DNA of 21,108 nucleotides from positions 1-21,108 of the forward strand of contig DASCNB010000133.1 of assembly GCA_036011265.1 (NCBI GenBank). The letters run 5' to 3'. The notes beneath the pieces were generated by a model that was not told the origin of the DNA, made no database searches, and saw nothing but the letters and a program-made list of their open reading frames with translations. Made by a program: the position numbers and the translations under genes. Position 1 is the stretch's first letter; the number at the start of each line of letters is the position of its first letter. Source of the stretch: CAJXCL01 sp036011265. Its GTDB lineage: Bacteria; Nitrospinota; Nitrospinia; CAJXCL01. Shown here in pieces: positions 15,226-21,108 of this stretch.

Positions 15226-16521
15226 ATGGGATATAATTATCAGCGATTTATCGATCTCTTATTATTCCCTCTGTATGACCTCCGCTCAAAGGTCACAATT
15301 TTTTTTAGAAACCAACAGATAAAAACCGGTTTCAAAAGAGACCCTTCCACAAAAAATATTATACTAATTTCATTTGTACTATCAGGATTAGTCTTATCTT
15401 TTCTATTGTTCTGGATTTTAATTAGGAGTACTCCTTCAGAGGAAAAAACCGAAAATATCCTAAGCAGACTACCTGCAGAAAATAAACAGGAGATTATAAA
15501 GCAGGGTTCCATAACTACAACAAGAAGAGAGACTGATAAAGAAATACCAAAAATAATAGACCCTTTTCCCATTATAAAAAACGAAAATGTATCAAAAAAT
15601 GAAGAAGTAGAGGTAAAGACTGAAGCGGAAATAAACGAGGGGGGAAAAAAAGACAACACTGTTGAGAATACTATTACTCCTCCTCCTACAGAGAACCAAC
15701 AGGAGGTACCAGAGCAGGACTTCAGAGCCCCAACAGCAATAGAAACTGATAAAAAATCACTCAATAAAACAGAACTTCTTCAGATCGTAAAAAAAGAAGA
15801 CGTAGAAGAAATAGAAGTAAAAATTGAGGAGGAAGTAAGGGAAGAAAAAAAAGATGATGAAGTTTCTTCAGATTCAGTAGTGGCCACTTCTCACTACATA
15901 AAGATTGTGGCAAATAATGTAAATATAAGGACAAAACCATCCCCGGAGGCGGATATTATTGCTCGTTTGGGGCAGGGATTTATAGTAAAAAAACTGGATA
16001 ATCAGGGAGACTGGGTATTGACCGATACCGGAGTGGGGTTGAAAGGATGGATCTATTATGATCTGCTTGAAGATACGACTGCAGACGAGTATGAATCATG
16101 GAAAAATAATCCGAATAGATCCGCTGTCATAGGAATAATCAGAAAGGACCTGGACGACCTCGATAATCTGGAGAAGGAAAAGAAAAAAATCGAGGAACTT
16201 CTATATGCATGGAAAGCCGCCTGGGAAGAAAAGGATATAGAGAAATATCTGTCTTTTTATTCAAAAGCCTTTACAAAAGCCAGCTTTAACCGGGAGAGTT
16301 ACAAGGAATACAAAAAAAATATTTTTGATAAACCAGGCATTATTTCTATAGAGATAACAAATGTTTCAATTAACTGGGATAATTTTTTTATGATTGCCTC
16401 TTTTATCCAGAAATATCAATCAGGCCCTATCAATTCCACCACTAAAAAAATGCTTCATTTTCAACAGGAAATAGACGGTTGGAAAATTGTAAAAGAAATC
16501 CTTATTAATCGGAACGCATAG
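15226..16521 (+). CDS. Membrane-anchored SH3b domain protein with C-terminal NTF2-like domain
   Basis: About 431 residues. A cytoplasmic N-terminus is followed by one membrane helix (about 44-66, ILISFVLSGLVLSFLLFWIL), a long acidic, low-complexity linker (about 70-220), and a bacterial SH3 domain (about 222-284) with VNIRTKPSPEADIIARLGQG and KGWIYYDLL. These domains usually bind peptidoglycan or act beside cell-wall enzymes. Residues about 320-430 (AWKAAWEEKDIEKYLSFYS, DGWKIVKEI) look like the NTF2-like domain often joined to L,D-transpeptidases or tetratricopeptide proteins. No enzyme domain is visible. The linker contains a ~70-residue internal duplication. The frame is also open to ATG 15205, but that start and its seven codons lie inside the inverted repeat. 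Neither start has a good SD. Confidence 0.75.
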   Translation: MGYNYQRFIDLLLFPLYDLRSKVTIFFRNQQIKTGFKRDPSTKNIILISFVLSGLVLSFLLFWILIRSTPSEEKTENILSRLPAENKQEIIKQGSITTTRRETDKEIPKIIDPFPIIKNENVSKNEEVEVKTEAEINEGGKKDNTVENTITPPPTENQQEVPEQDFRAPTAIETDKKSLNKTELLQIVKKEDVEEIEVKIEEEVREEKKDDEVSSDSVVATSHYIKIVANNVNIRTKPSPEADIIARLGQGFIVKKLDNQGDWVLTDTGVGLKGWIYYDLLEDTTADEYESWKNNPNRSAVIGIIRKDLDDLDNLEKEKKKIEELLYAWKAAWEEKDIEKYLSFYSKAFTKASFNRESYKEYKKNIFDKPGIISIEITNVSINWDNFFMIASFIQKYQSGPINSTTKKMLHFQQEIDGWKIVKEILINRNA

Positions 16522-16582
16522 CTTTGCAGGTTAGCAATGATTGAAAAAGACAAAAAATATAGGGAAAAATGGAGGGAGAAAT

Positions 16583-16624
16583 GAGTTGGGGAGTAAAAGA
16601 GTTACAACAAAAACTCCAAAACTC
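16583..16624 (+). terminator. Possible weak stem-loop terminator after the SH3b gene
   Basis: GAGTTGGGGAGT and ACTCCAAAACTC pair with a central 2x2 mismatch around an 18-base loop, followed by CTTTTCCCTTTTC. The T run is interrupted, so termination strength is doubtful. It lies in the 376-base gap that also holds the right repeat arm and the PilZ promoter. Confidence 0.3.
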
Positions 16625-16677
16625 CTTTTCCCTTTTCTTTGTGGCAAATAATTTTTGATTATCGGCTTTCCATATCA

Positions 16678-16793
16678 AAAGTGTTTAGCGAGCACATTCC
16701 ACTCAGCTTGCTGCGAGATTAACGAGTGAAATTTAAAAAAATTATACTCTACACTGAAGATTCCCAGTAGCTTACTACAGGCAGCTTCAATTG
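16678..16793 (-). repeat. Right arm of ~115-bp inverted repeat (palindrome-rich element)
   Basis: Inverted copy of 15111-15224. It starts AAAGTGTTTAGCGAGC and ends CTTCAATTG. One inner hairpin is still visible: CCTGTAG-TAAG-CTACTGG on the minus strand (about 16766-16785). The pair encloses exactly the SH3b gene and its flanks. The two arms have diverged by substitutions and short indels, so the element is not recent. Confidence 0.8.
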
Positions 16794-16826
16794 TGTTTGC
16801 CACTAAGCCGCGTTACGAAATGATGG

Positions 16827-16855
16827 TTGTGAAAAAAATAAATATAACATATTAT
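16827..16855 (+). promoter_or_regulatory. Sigma-70-type promoter of the PilZ gene
   Basis: TTGTGA (16827-16832), a 17-base spacer and TATTAT (16850-16855). Transcription would start near 16862, giving a leader of about 36 bases with a GGGA before ATG 16898. Confidence 0.45.
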
Positions 16856-16897
16856 AGTTTCAACAAGTTTAACTCATGACAAATAATTGGGATCAAA

Positions 16898-17200
16898 ATG
16901 AAGCAGCAAAATAAAAGAAATATTCAACGTTTTAGTTTTGCCTTTAATGTTTATGACAAGGATGGCAATTTATTAGGAGTTACCAAAAACATTTCTTCTG
17001 ATGGATTTTTTCTTGAAACTAAAAAAAATATAAATAAAGACGCTTTGAATATTTCCATTGAACTGCCTAGAGAGCTTGGCACACTGAGCCTGGACTGTAC
17101 GGTTGTGAGGAATGAAGATACCGGCATAGGAACAAAACTTTTCCTGGACGATGAGAACAGAAAAAACTTCTCCCGGATGATAGAGAATTTGAACGAGTAA
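16898..17200 (+). CDS. Single-domain PilZ protein (c-di-GMP receptor)
   Basis: 100 residues, just one PilZ barrel. Both c-di-GMP-binding motifs are intact: RxxxR at Arg7 to Arg11 (KRNIQRF) and (D/N)xSxxG at Asn31, Ser33 and Gly36 (NISSDGFFLET). Such proteins bind cyclic di-GMP and pass the signal on by protein contact, often to motility, adhesion or polysaccharide export machinery. The protein is cytoplasmic with no output domain attached. It has its own promoter and stands alone, since the next gene is convergent. The partner cannot be identified here, and no cyclase or phosphodiesterase gene is in the window. Confidence 0.9.
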   Translation: MKQQNKRNIQRFSFAFNVYDKDGNLLGVTKNISSDGFFLETKKNINKDALNISIELPRELGTLSLDCTVVRNEDTGIGTKLFLDDENRKNFSRMIENLNE

Positions 17201-17275
17201 TAAAAATAATTCTATAACGCTGTAGAACCAAACAGAATTGAAAAGAAAATAGAGAGAAAGGAACAAGAAGAGTTA

Positions 17276-17833
17276 TCAAACAGTCCTCTTGTCATTCTGG
17301 ATCAGATTCATGAATTCCATCCTGGTGCGCTGGTCTTTCAGGAAAACACCTAACATTGAACTGGTCACAACGGTAGTGTTTTGTTCTTCGATTCCACGCA
17401 TCATCATACATAAATGCTTTGCCTCAAGAACCACGCCGACTCCCTGAGGTTTTAGGGCTTCATCAAGAGTTTTAGCGATTTGCTGAGTAAGACGTTCCTG
17501 AACCTGAAGCCTCCTGGCAAGAATATCTACTATTCGCGGAATTTTACTGAGTCCAACTATTTTCTTATTCGGAATGTAACCAACGTGGCATTTTCCGAAA
17601 AAAGGAAGAAGATGATGCTCACAAAGAGAATATACATCAATATTCTTTACCAATACCATTTCATTATATTCCACGTCATATAATGCATCATTTAGAATTT
17701 TATCAACATCCTGCTTATATCCTTTTGTTAAAAATTTCAAAGACTTAGAGGTTCGATGTGGTGTTTTGCTAAGCCCCTCTCTGTCGGGATCTTCACCCAA
17801 ACGTGTGAGCAATTCACGGATCAAATCTTCCAT
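17276..17833 (-). CDS. folE: GTP cyclohydrolase I
   Basis: Converts GTP to 7,8-dihydroneopterin triphosphate, the first step of folate and of tetrahydrobiopterin synthesis. 185 residues, the short bacterial form. The zinc ligands are Cys71, His74 (SLCEHHLLPF) and Cys142 (KHLCMMMRG). Other hallmarks are EGLSKTPHR near the N-terminus, YIPNKKIVGLSKIPRIV, RRLQVQERLTQQIA, and the GTP-binding MMMRG segment followed by TVVTSSMLG. ATG 17833 has an AAAGG SD six bases upstream. It overlaps the preceding CDP-alcohol phosphatidyltransferase gene by 13 bases, so translation is probably coupled. A PTPS and a sepiapterin-reductase-like SDR lie upstream on the same strand. Confidence 0.97.
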   Translation of the reverse strand: MEDLIRELLTRLGEDPDREGLSKTPHRTSKSLKFLTKGYKQDVDKILNDALYDVEYNEMVLVKNIDVYSLCEHHLLPFFGKCHVGYIPNKKIVGLSKIPRIVDILARRLQVQERLTQQIAKTLDEALKPQGVGVVLEAKHLCMMMRGIEEQNTTVVTSSMLGVFLKDQRTRMEFMNLIQNDKRTV

Positions 17834-18696
17834 TTTTTACCTTTCATTCGATAATAAATTAAAAAAAGCCAGTAACAGTTTCCCGCAATAATAACAAACC
17901 ATAGATAAAAATACAATTGATTTAAGAGAGATAACAAAGAGATAAAAAATAATTGCATTCCCAACCCCAGCCAGCTTGTCATTGTTAACATTTTTTTGTC
18001 AAGATACCAGTTTGAAGGAGAGCTATCAAAATATTTAAGGCTCCACCAGTCTATTTTCATCATTATACGGTCCTGCCAGCCAAAAAACAGAAGAAAAAGT
18101 TTTTGTAGAATCATTAAAAATTTCTGCTTAAAAGGATCACTATATACTGCATTGTCTTCTTCCCGTACAGTTTCATCTACTCTACTTGCAGTTTGCCTGT
18201 TAACGCTATGCGCGTAGCTTATAACATAAAACACATAGTAGGAACACTGTAATTGTGAGCTCAAAAAAGCAGCAAAGGAAAGAACCCAAATTTCAGCCGT
18301 GGAATATTGACTTTGCAAATGCAAACCAATGGCAATGAAGAACGCAAGGTTCGTAGTAAAATCAATAATGGAATCCAGAAATCTTCCAATACGTGATGGG
18401 GTATTTCTTGCCCTTGCCAAATGGCCATCAACTGTATCCAAAATATTTTTGATTTGAATTAATATGGCGCCGACGCATAAATATAAATACTCTTGCCGCG
18501 CGAGAAAGTATGCCGCGCCAATGCCAAAAAAAAGCGCAACAATCGTAACCTGGGGAGGTGTGATAGGGGTGTTATATATCCATCTGACAATTTTTAGAGC
18601 CGGCTTTTTTCCCCAAATAGCGCTAACATCAAAGAAATCTTTGGATGGGTTGAATTTTTCAGCAGCCTGCTCAATAGAAAATATATCTTTTTTCAA
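17821..18696 (-). CDS. CDP-alcohol phosphatidyltransferase
   Basis: 291-residue integral membrane enzyme that swaps CMP in a CDP-activated lipid or alcohol for another alcohol during phospholipid synthesis. The family signature DxxDGxxARx8Gx3Dx3D is complete: Asp87, Asp90, Gly91, Ala94, Arg95, Gly104, Asp108 and Asp112 (DTVDGHLARARN to FLDSIID). The four aspartates bind two metal ions. About six helices are visible. A loop insert of about 50 residues (near 165-215) contains a charged stretch, SRVDETVREEDNAV. The only in-frame start is TTG at 18696 with a weak GAAG upstream. The frame stays open further upstream across a hydrophobic stretch but has no ATG or GTG. Head group unknown. It overlaps folE by 13 bases. 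Confidence 0.92.
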   Translation of the reverse strand: MKKDIFSIEQAAEKFNPSKDFFDVSAIWGKKPALKIVRWIYNTPITPPQVTIVALFFGIGAAYFLARQEYLYLCVGAILIQIKNILDTVDGHLARARNTPSRIGRFLDSIIDFTTNLAFFIAIGLHLQSQYSTAEIWVLSFAAFLSSQLQCSYYVFYVISYAHSVNRQTASRVDETVREEDNAVYSDPFKQKFLMILQKLFLLFFGWQDRIMMKIDWWSLKYFDSSPSNWYLDKKMLTMTSWLGLGMQLFFISLLSLLNQLYFYLWFVIIAGNCYWLFLIYYRMKGKKWKI

Positions 18697-18772
18697 TCTT
18701 CGTTCAAAAAAAATGGCGCTGCTGGTTAAAAGAGCCGCCGCGCCGATTAAAAAATTAAAAGAGAAAAAACTT

Positions 18773-19123
18773 CTATGACCGTTTTTCCATGCCTGCCGGT
18801 TGTCTGGTTACCTGCTGTGCTATAAGCCCGCCTTCTCCATTATCTACCAGGTCGTGCCATACATTGGCAGGGGCTAAAAATGTAGTACCGGCTTTTGCTT
18901 CAAGCATTTCTTCACCTCCGTCATCAAGCTTGAAAGTACCGGAACCGGCAATTACTGTAAATATCTGGTCCCCGGTTGGATGACGATGGTATCCCAGCGA
19001 TTGACCTCCTTTGAAGTAATAAACATCAAGGGTAAGGTTGTCTGTTTTTATAAGATTAACCTTGTTTACCACACCATCTGTTACAGCTTTTTTTTCATTA
19101 ATATTCGCGTTTAGAATTGCCAT
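18773..19123 (-). CDS. Cupin domain protein
   Basis: 116 residues, a single small cupin barrel. The first cupin motif is GYHRHPTGDQIFTVIAG with metal ligands HxH and a Gln where many cupins have Glu. The second motif is AGTTFLAPANVWHDLVDN with its His. Such proteins bind a metal ion and may act as a dioxygenase, isomerase or sensor. The reaction cannot be read from the sequence. The SD is perfect (AAGGAGG, 9 bases from ATG 19123), the strongest in the window, which suggests high expression. The gene lies 76 bases upstream of the CDP-alcohol phosphatidyltransferase on the same strand. Confidence 0.9.
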   Translation of the reverse strand: MAILNANINEKKAVTDGVVNKVNLIKTDNLTLDVYYFKGGQSLGYHRHPTGDQIFTVIAGSGTFKLDDGGEEMLEAKAGTTFLAPANVWHDLVDNGEGGLIAQQVTRQPAGMEKRS

Positions 19124-19244
19124 ACTGTGTTTCCTCCTTAAAAATATATGTTAATAAATAAAAAAAGAATTTACAACCCAATCTAAAAAAATAAACAGTA
19201 ATTTCATGTTACTTTTTTAGACAATTATCGGTTAAAAAGGATTC

Positions 19245-19766
19245 TTATAATTTTTTTGTTTTTGCTCTTTTTTTTCTTTCTGCTTTGGAAAGCTTTTTCG
19301 GGTTCCCTCTTTTTTTAGTAGAGACTTTTCTATCCTCATAATCCTCCTCGTCATAACCTTTCATTTGGTAAAGAGAAGCCATCTCAATTTTTCTCTCAAA
19401 TTCCGATGATGAGACGGAGACCGTGTTATGTTTTTCAGCAAAATCCCTGATTTCTCTATCGGACGAAACCACAACGACCTCTTCAGAAGAATCTGCAATA
19501 ATACGTTTAATAACTTCATCCGCTTTTTCTCCGAGCTTTGAATAAATGATTTTAATTCCTTTTAATTTTTCCTGACTTTGAGTTGGCATGCCTCCTTTCC
19601 AACCATCAAAAACAATTGCAACAGATACGTTCTTTTGACTTTTGTAACGACTGAGCTTTTCAATAAGTCTGTTTCTCGCGTTTTCCAGAAGTTCTTCACG
19701 CCGAACGCTCAATTCAGGGGAAACGTGCAACAGATTATAACCATCTATAATGACTTTTGGAGGCAT
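19245..19766 (-). CDS. YacP-like NYN domain protein (PIN-fold ribonuclease family)
   Basis: 173 residues. The N-terminal VIIDGYNLLH (Asp8 as first metal ligand), the middle IVFDGWKGG, the KADEVIKRII segment and VVVSSDREI are the ordered acidic motifs of the NYN/YacP family, whose Bacillus member Rae1 is a ribosome-associated mRNA endonuclease. The chain ends in a highly basic tail of about 30 residues (KKRGNPKKLSKAERKKRAKTKK), consistent with RNA or ribosome binding. No SD precedes ATG 19766. A 206-base gap with small palindromes separates it from the SDR gene upstream, so it may not share that transcript. Confidence 0.9.
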   Translation of the reverse strand: MPPKVIIDGYNLLHVSPELSVRREELLENARNRLIEKLSRYKSQKNVSVAIVFDGWKGGMPTQSQEKLKGIKIIYSKLGEKADEVIKRIIADSSEEVVVVSSDREIRDFAEKHNTVSVSSSEFERKIEMASLYQMKGYDEEDYEDRKVSTKKRGNPKKLSKAERKKRAKTKKL

Positions 19767-19821
19767 CTTGGGTGGAATTCAGAATATGTTAGAAGTTGAT
19801 TCCAATTAATTTATAAGAACT

Positions 19822-19945
19822 AGTCGAATGCTTCGACTGAACCTGTCCTGCGTTTATCGAAGAGCTCTAGACCGACAGTTTTTTTGTTTCATTGATGCTC
19901 ATTCATAACACCTTAATTAACCCAACATATCACCTTGAGTCTGCC
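19822..19945. repeat. Palindromic REP-like remnant between NYN and SDR genes
   Basis: AGTCGAA-TGC-TTCGACT forms a 7-bp hairpin at 19822-19838. CTGTC and GACAG bracket the following stretch before a T7 run (about 19843-19887). CCTTGAGTCTGCCGAAGG lies near 19933-19950. Sequences of this GTCGAAG or CTTCGAC type are widespread intergenic repeats. The T run is on the plus strand, where there is no gene to terminate. Confidence 0.35.
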
Positions 19946-19972
19946 GAAGGATCATTTTTAGTTGCATCAATA

Positions 19973-20692
19973 CTATAAATCTCCTCCAACAGGGCGAATA
20001 ATAATATCCTCAATCAATGTTTTTTTCGACTGCTTACAGGCTAAGATCACTGTTTGAGCAATATCTTCAGGCAGAATCATTTTAGTATGATCAAAATCTC
20101 CTTCAATATTATTCCAAATAGGCGTATCAACCGCCCCGGGAAGTATGGCTGTTACTTTGACGTTGTGTTCTCTCGCTTCCTCTCTCGTAACAGCAGTAAG
20201 ACCCATCATGCCGTATTTGGAGGCGCAATAACCCGAGGCATTAGGAAACGGCTGGATACCTGCTACAGAAACAATATTTACTATATGTCCGTTTTTTTGT
20301 TTTATCATGGAAGGCAACACAGCTTTAGTACATAAAAACGCGCCTTTTAGATTTATATTTATCATCCGATCCCAATCTTCCATGGAAGTTTCTACAAGAG
20401 GCATAAATCTGGCCACACCGGCGTTGTTTACCAGAATATTAATGCCACCTAATGTTTTTTTTATTTTATTTACGGTGCTATTCATATCAGCTTCAGAAGA
20501 TACGTCACACGGAAACGGACATGCCTTGCCCCCGTTTTTGTTAATAGATTCCGCAACGGATTTAATTTCATCAGCAGTTCGAGAAGATAAGGCAAGCATG
20601 GCTTTTTCTTTTCCAAAAGCTTCCGCAATGGCTTTCCCAATGCCGCGTCCCGCTCCTGTCACCCAAACAATTTTATTCTCCAGGGAAACCAT
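19973..20692 (-). CDS. SDR family oxidoreductase, probable sepiapterin reductase
   Basis: 239 residues, classical short-chain dehydrogenase. The NADP site is TGAGRGIG (12-19) followed by LSSRTADE, where the Arg after Ser suggests NADPH. NNAG is at 89-92, and the catalytic Ser142, Tyr155 and Lys159 (SVAG, YCASK) are present. The annotation default would be 3-oxoacyl-ACP reductase. However, LSSRTA, NNAGVARF, LPGAVDTPIW, ILPEDIA and the terminal IIRPVGGDL resemble the Chlorobium tepidum sepiapterin reductase as I remember it, and the gene sits 9 bases downstream of a PTPS gene. Sepiapterin reductase makes the last two reductions to tetrahydrobiopterin. The family is certain. The substrate is inference. 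Confidence 0.93.
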   Translation of the reverse strand: MVSLENKIVWVTGAGRGIGKAIAEAFGKEKAMLALSSRTADEIKSVAESINKNGGKACPFPCDVSSEADMNSTVNKIKKTLGGINILVNNAGVARFMPLVETSMEDWDRMININLKGAFLCTKAVLPSMIKQKNGHIVNIVSVAGIQPFPNASGYCASKYGMMGLTAVTREEAREHNVKVTAILPGAVDTPIWNNIEGDFDHTKMILPEDIAQTVILACKQSKKTLIEDIIIRPVGGDL

Positions 20693-20701
20693 GATTAAAA
20701 A

Positions 20702-21108
20702 TTATTCTCCCCTATATACGACAATATTGTTTTCTGTTTCGTAAAGCTTTAATTCATATAATTCAGCATTGTTTTCCAGAAGAACTTCTTGAAGAATTTT
20801 CCAGAATTGAATGACCAAATTTTCCGCGGTCGGTATAATATCAGTCATAAAATCCACGTCTTTATTAAGGTATTTATGATCAACTTTTTCTACGATATTT
20901 TCAGTAATAATTTTTTTTAAATCTTTAAGATCAATAACCATCCCGGTTTTATCAGGCACATTTCCTCTGACAGTGACTTCCAGCACGTAGTTATGACCAT
21001 GGCCGTTTGGATTATTACACTCCCCAAAAATATTTTTATTTTCCTTATCGCTAAGTTTTAGATTATGCAGACGGTGCGCGGCGCTAAAAGTAACTTTTCG
21101 GGTTATAT
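20702..21108 (-). CDS. 6-pyruvoyl-tetrahydropterin synthase (PTPS-II type), N-terminus cut by window edge
   Basis: 134 residues are visible, and probably only the first few are missing because relatives have about 120-145. The reading frame runs through FSAAHRLHNL and FGECNNPNGHGHNY before the segment LEVTVRGNVPDKTGMVIDL. The three zinc histidines are in AAHRL and HGH. The catalytic cysteine precedes HGH by five residues (CNNPNGHGH), the CX5HGH pattern of the biopterin-forming class. QueD uses CX3HGH. The later part, DHKYLNKDV and a C-terminal YETENNIVVYRGE with its conserved Glu, completes the fold. It converts dihydroneopterin triphosphate to 6-pyruvoyl-tetrahydropterin. It is directly followed, 9 bases on, by the SDR gene. 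Confidence 0.95.
   Translation of the reverse strand, partial: ITRKVTFSAAHRLHNLKLSDKENKNIFGECNNPNGHGHNYVLEVTVRGNVPDKTGMVIDLKDLKKIITENIVEKVDHKYLNKDVDFMTDIIPTAENLVIQFWKILQEVLLENNAELYELKLYETENNIVVYRGE

Noticed and set aside
15240..15764. 174-aa Ser/Val/Phe-rich minus-strand frame
   Set aside because: It is the complement of the acidic, Lys/Glu-rich linker of the SH3b gene. Absence of stops is explained by base composition.
19840..19890. Intrinsic terminator on the plus strand (CTGTC/GACAG with T7)
   Set aside because: No plus-strand gene ends nearby, and the loop is long. It is better explained as repeat debris.
1..21108. CRISPR array, tRNA, rRNA, integrase, toxin-antitoxin or restriction genes
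   Set aside because: I saw no regularly spaced direct repeats, tRNA-like cloverleaf, or proteins of these families.

Overview
The window (21,108 bases, AT-rich, visibly about 40% GC) comes from a bacterial chromosome with two membranes. The signs are a DsbD protein, a lipoprotein signal, a Tat signal, a rhomboid protease and a GT39/ArnT-type membrane glycosyltransferase. No phage, plasmid, CRISPR, rRNA or tRNA gene is visible. The gene content would fit a Planctomycetota (anammox-like), Nitrospinota or deltaproteobacteria-like genome, but nothing here fixes the taxon. SD sequences vary from strong (cupin, aldo/keto reductase) to absent.

Layout: (1) 1-3444, minus strand: a GT39-like glycosyltransferase, a secreted protein of unknown function and a DegT/ArnB-type aminotransferase cut by the window edge, probably one surface-glycan operon. 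(2) 3445-3760: divergent promoter region with three consecutive hairpins. (3) 3761-9720: DsbD, then a convergent rhomboid protease, then a thioredoxin-like [2Fe-2S] ferredoxin, an AhpD-like carboxymuconolactone decarboxylase family protein and a large lipoprotein joining a sulfatase-like domain to TPR repeats. (4) 9796-13049: 3-hydroxyacyl-CoA dehydrogenase, a free-standing left-handed beta-helix acyltransferase and a DUF3179 protein. (5) 13164-14893, minus: an unrecognised 146-aa protein and a Tat-signal aldo/keto reductase with two Fe-S cysteine sets. (6) 15111-16793: an SH3b/NTF2-like membrane protein gene enclosed by two inverted copies of a ~115-bp palindrome-rich repeat, followed by a PilZ gene. 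(7) 17276-21108, minus: 6-pyruvoyl-tetrahydropterin synthase (cut at the right edge), a sepiapterin-reductase-like SDR, a YacP-like NYN protein, a cupin, a CDP-alcohol phosphatidyltransferase and GTP cyclohydrolase I.

The most coherent biological message is in region 7. GTP cyclohydrolase I, a PTPS with the CX5HGH motif of the biopterin-forming class, and an SDR resembling Chlorobium sepiapterin reductase would together make tetrahydrobiopterin, a cofactor that is uncommon in bacteria. The most unusual DNA feature is the inverted repeat pair around the SH3b gene, one arm of which overlaps the possible start codons of that gene.
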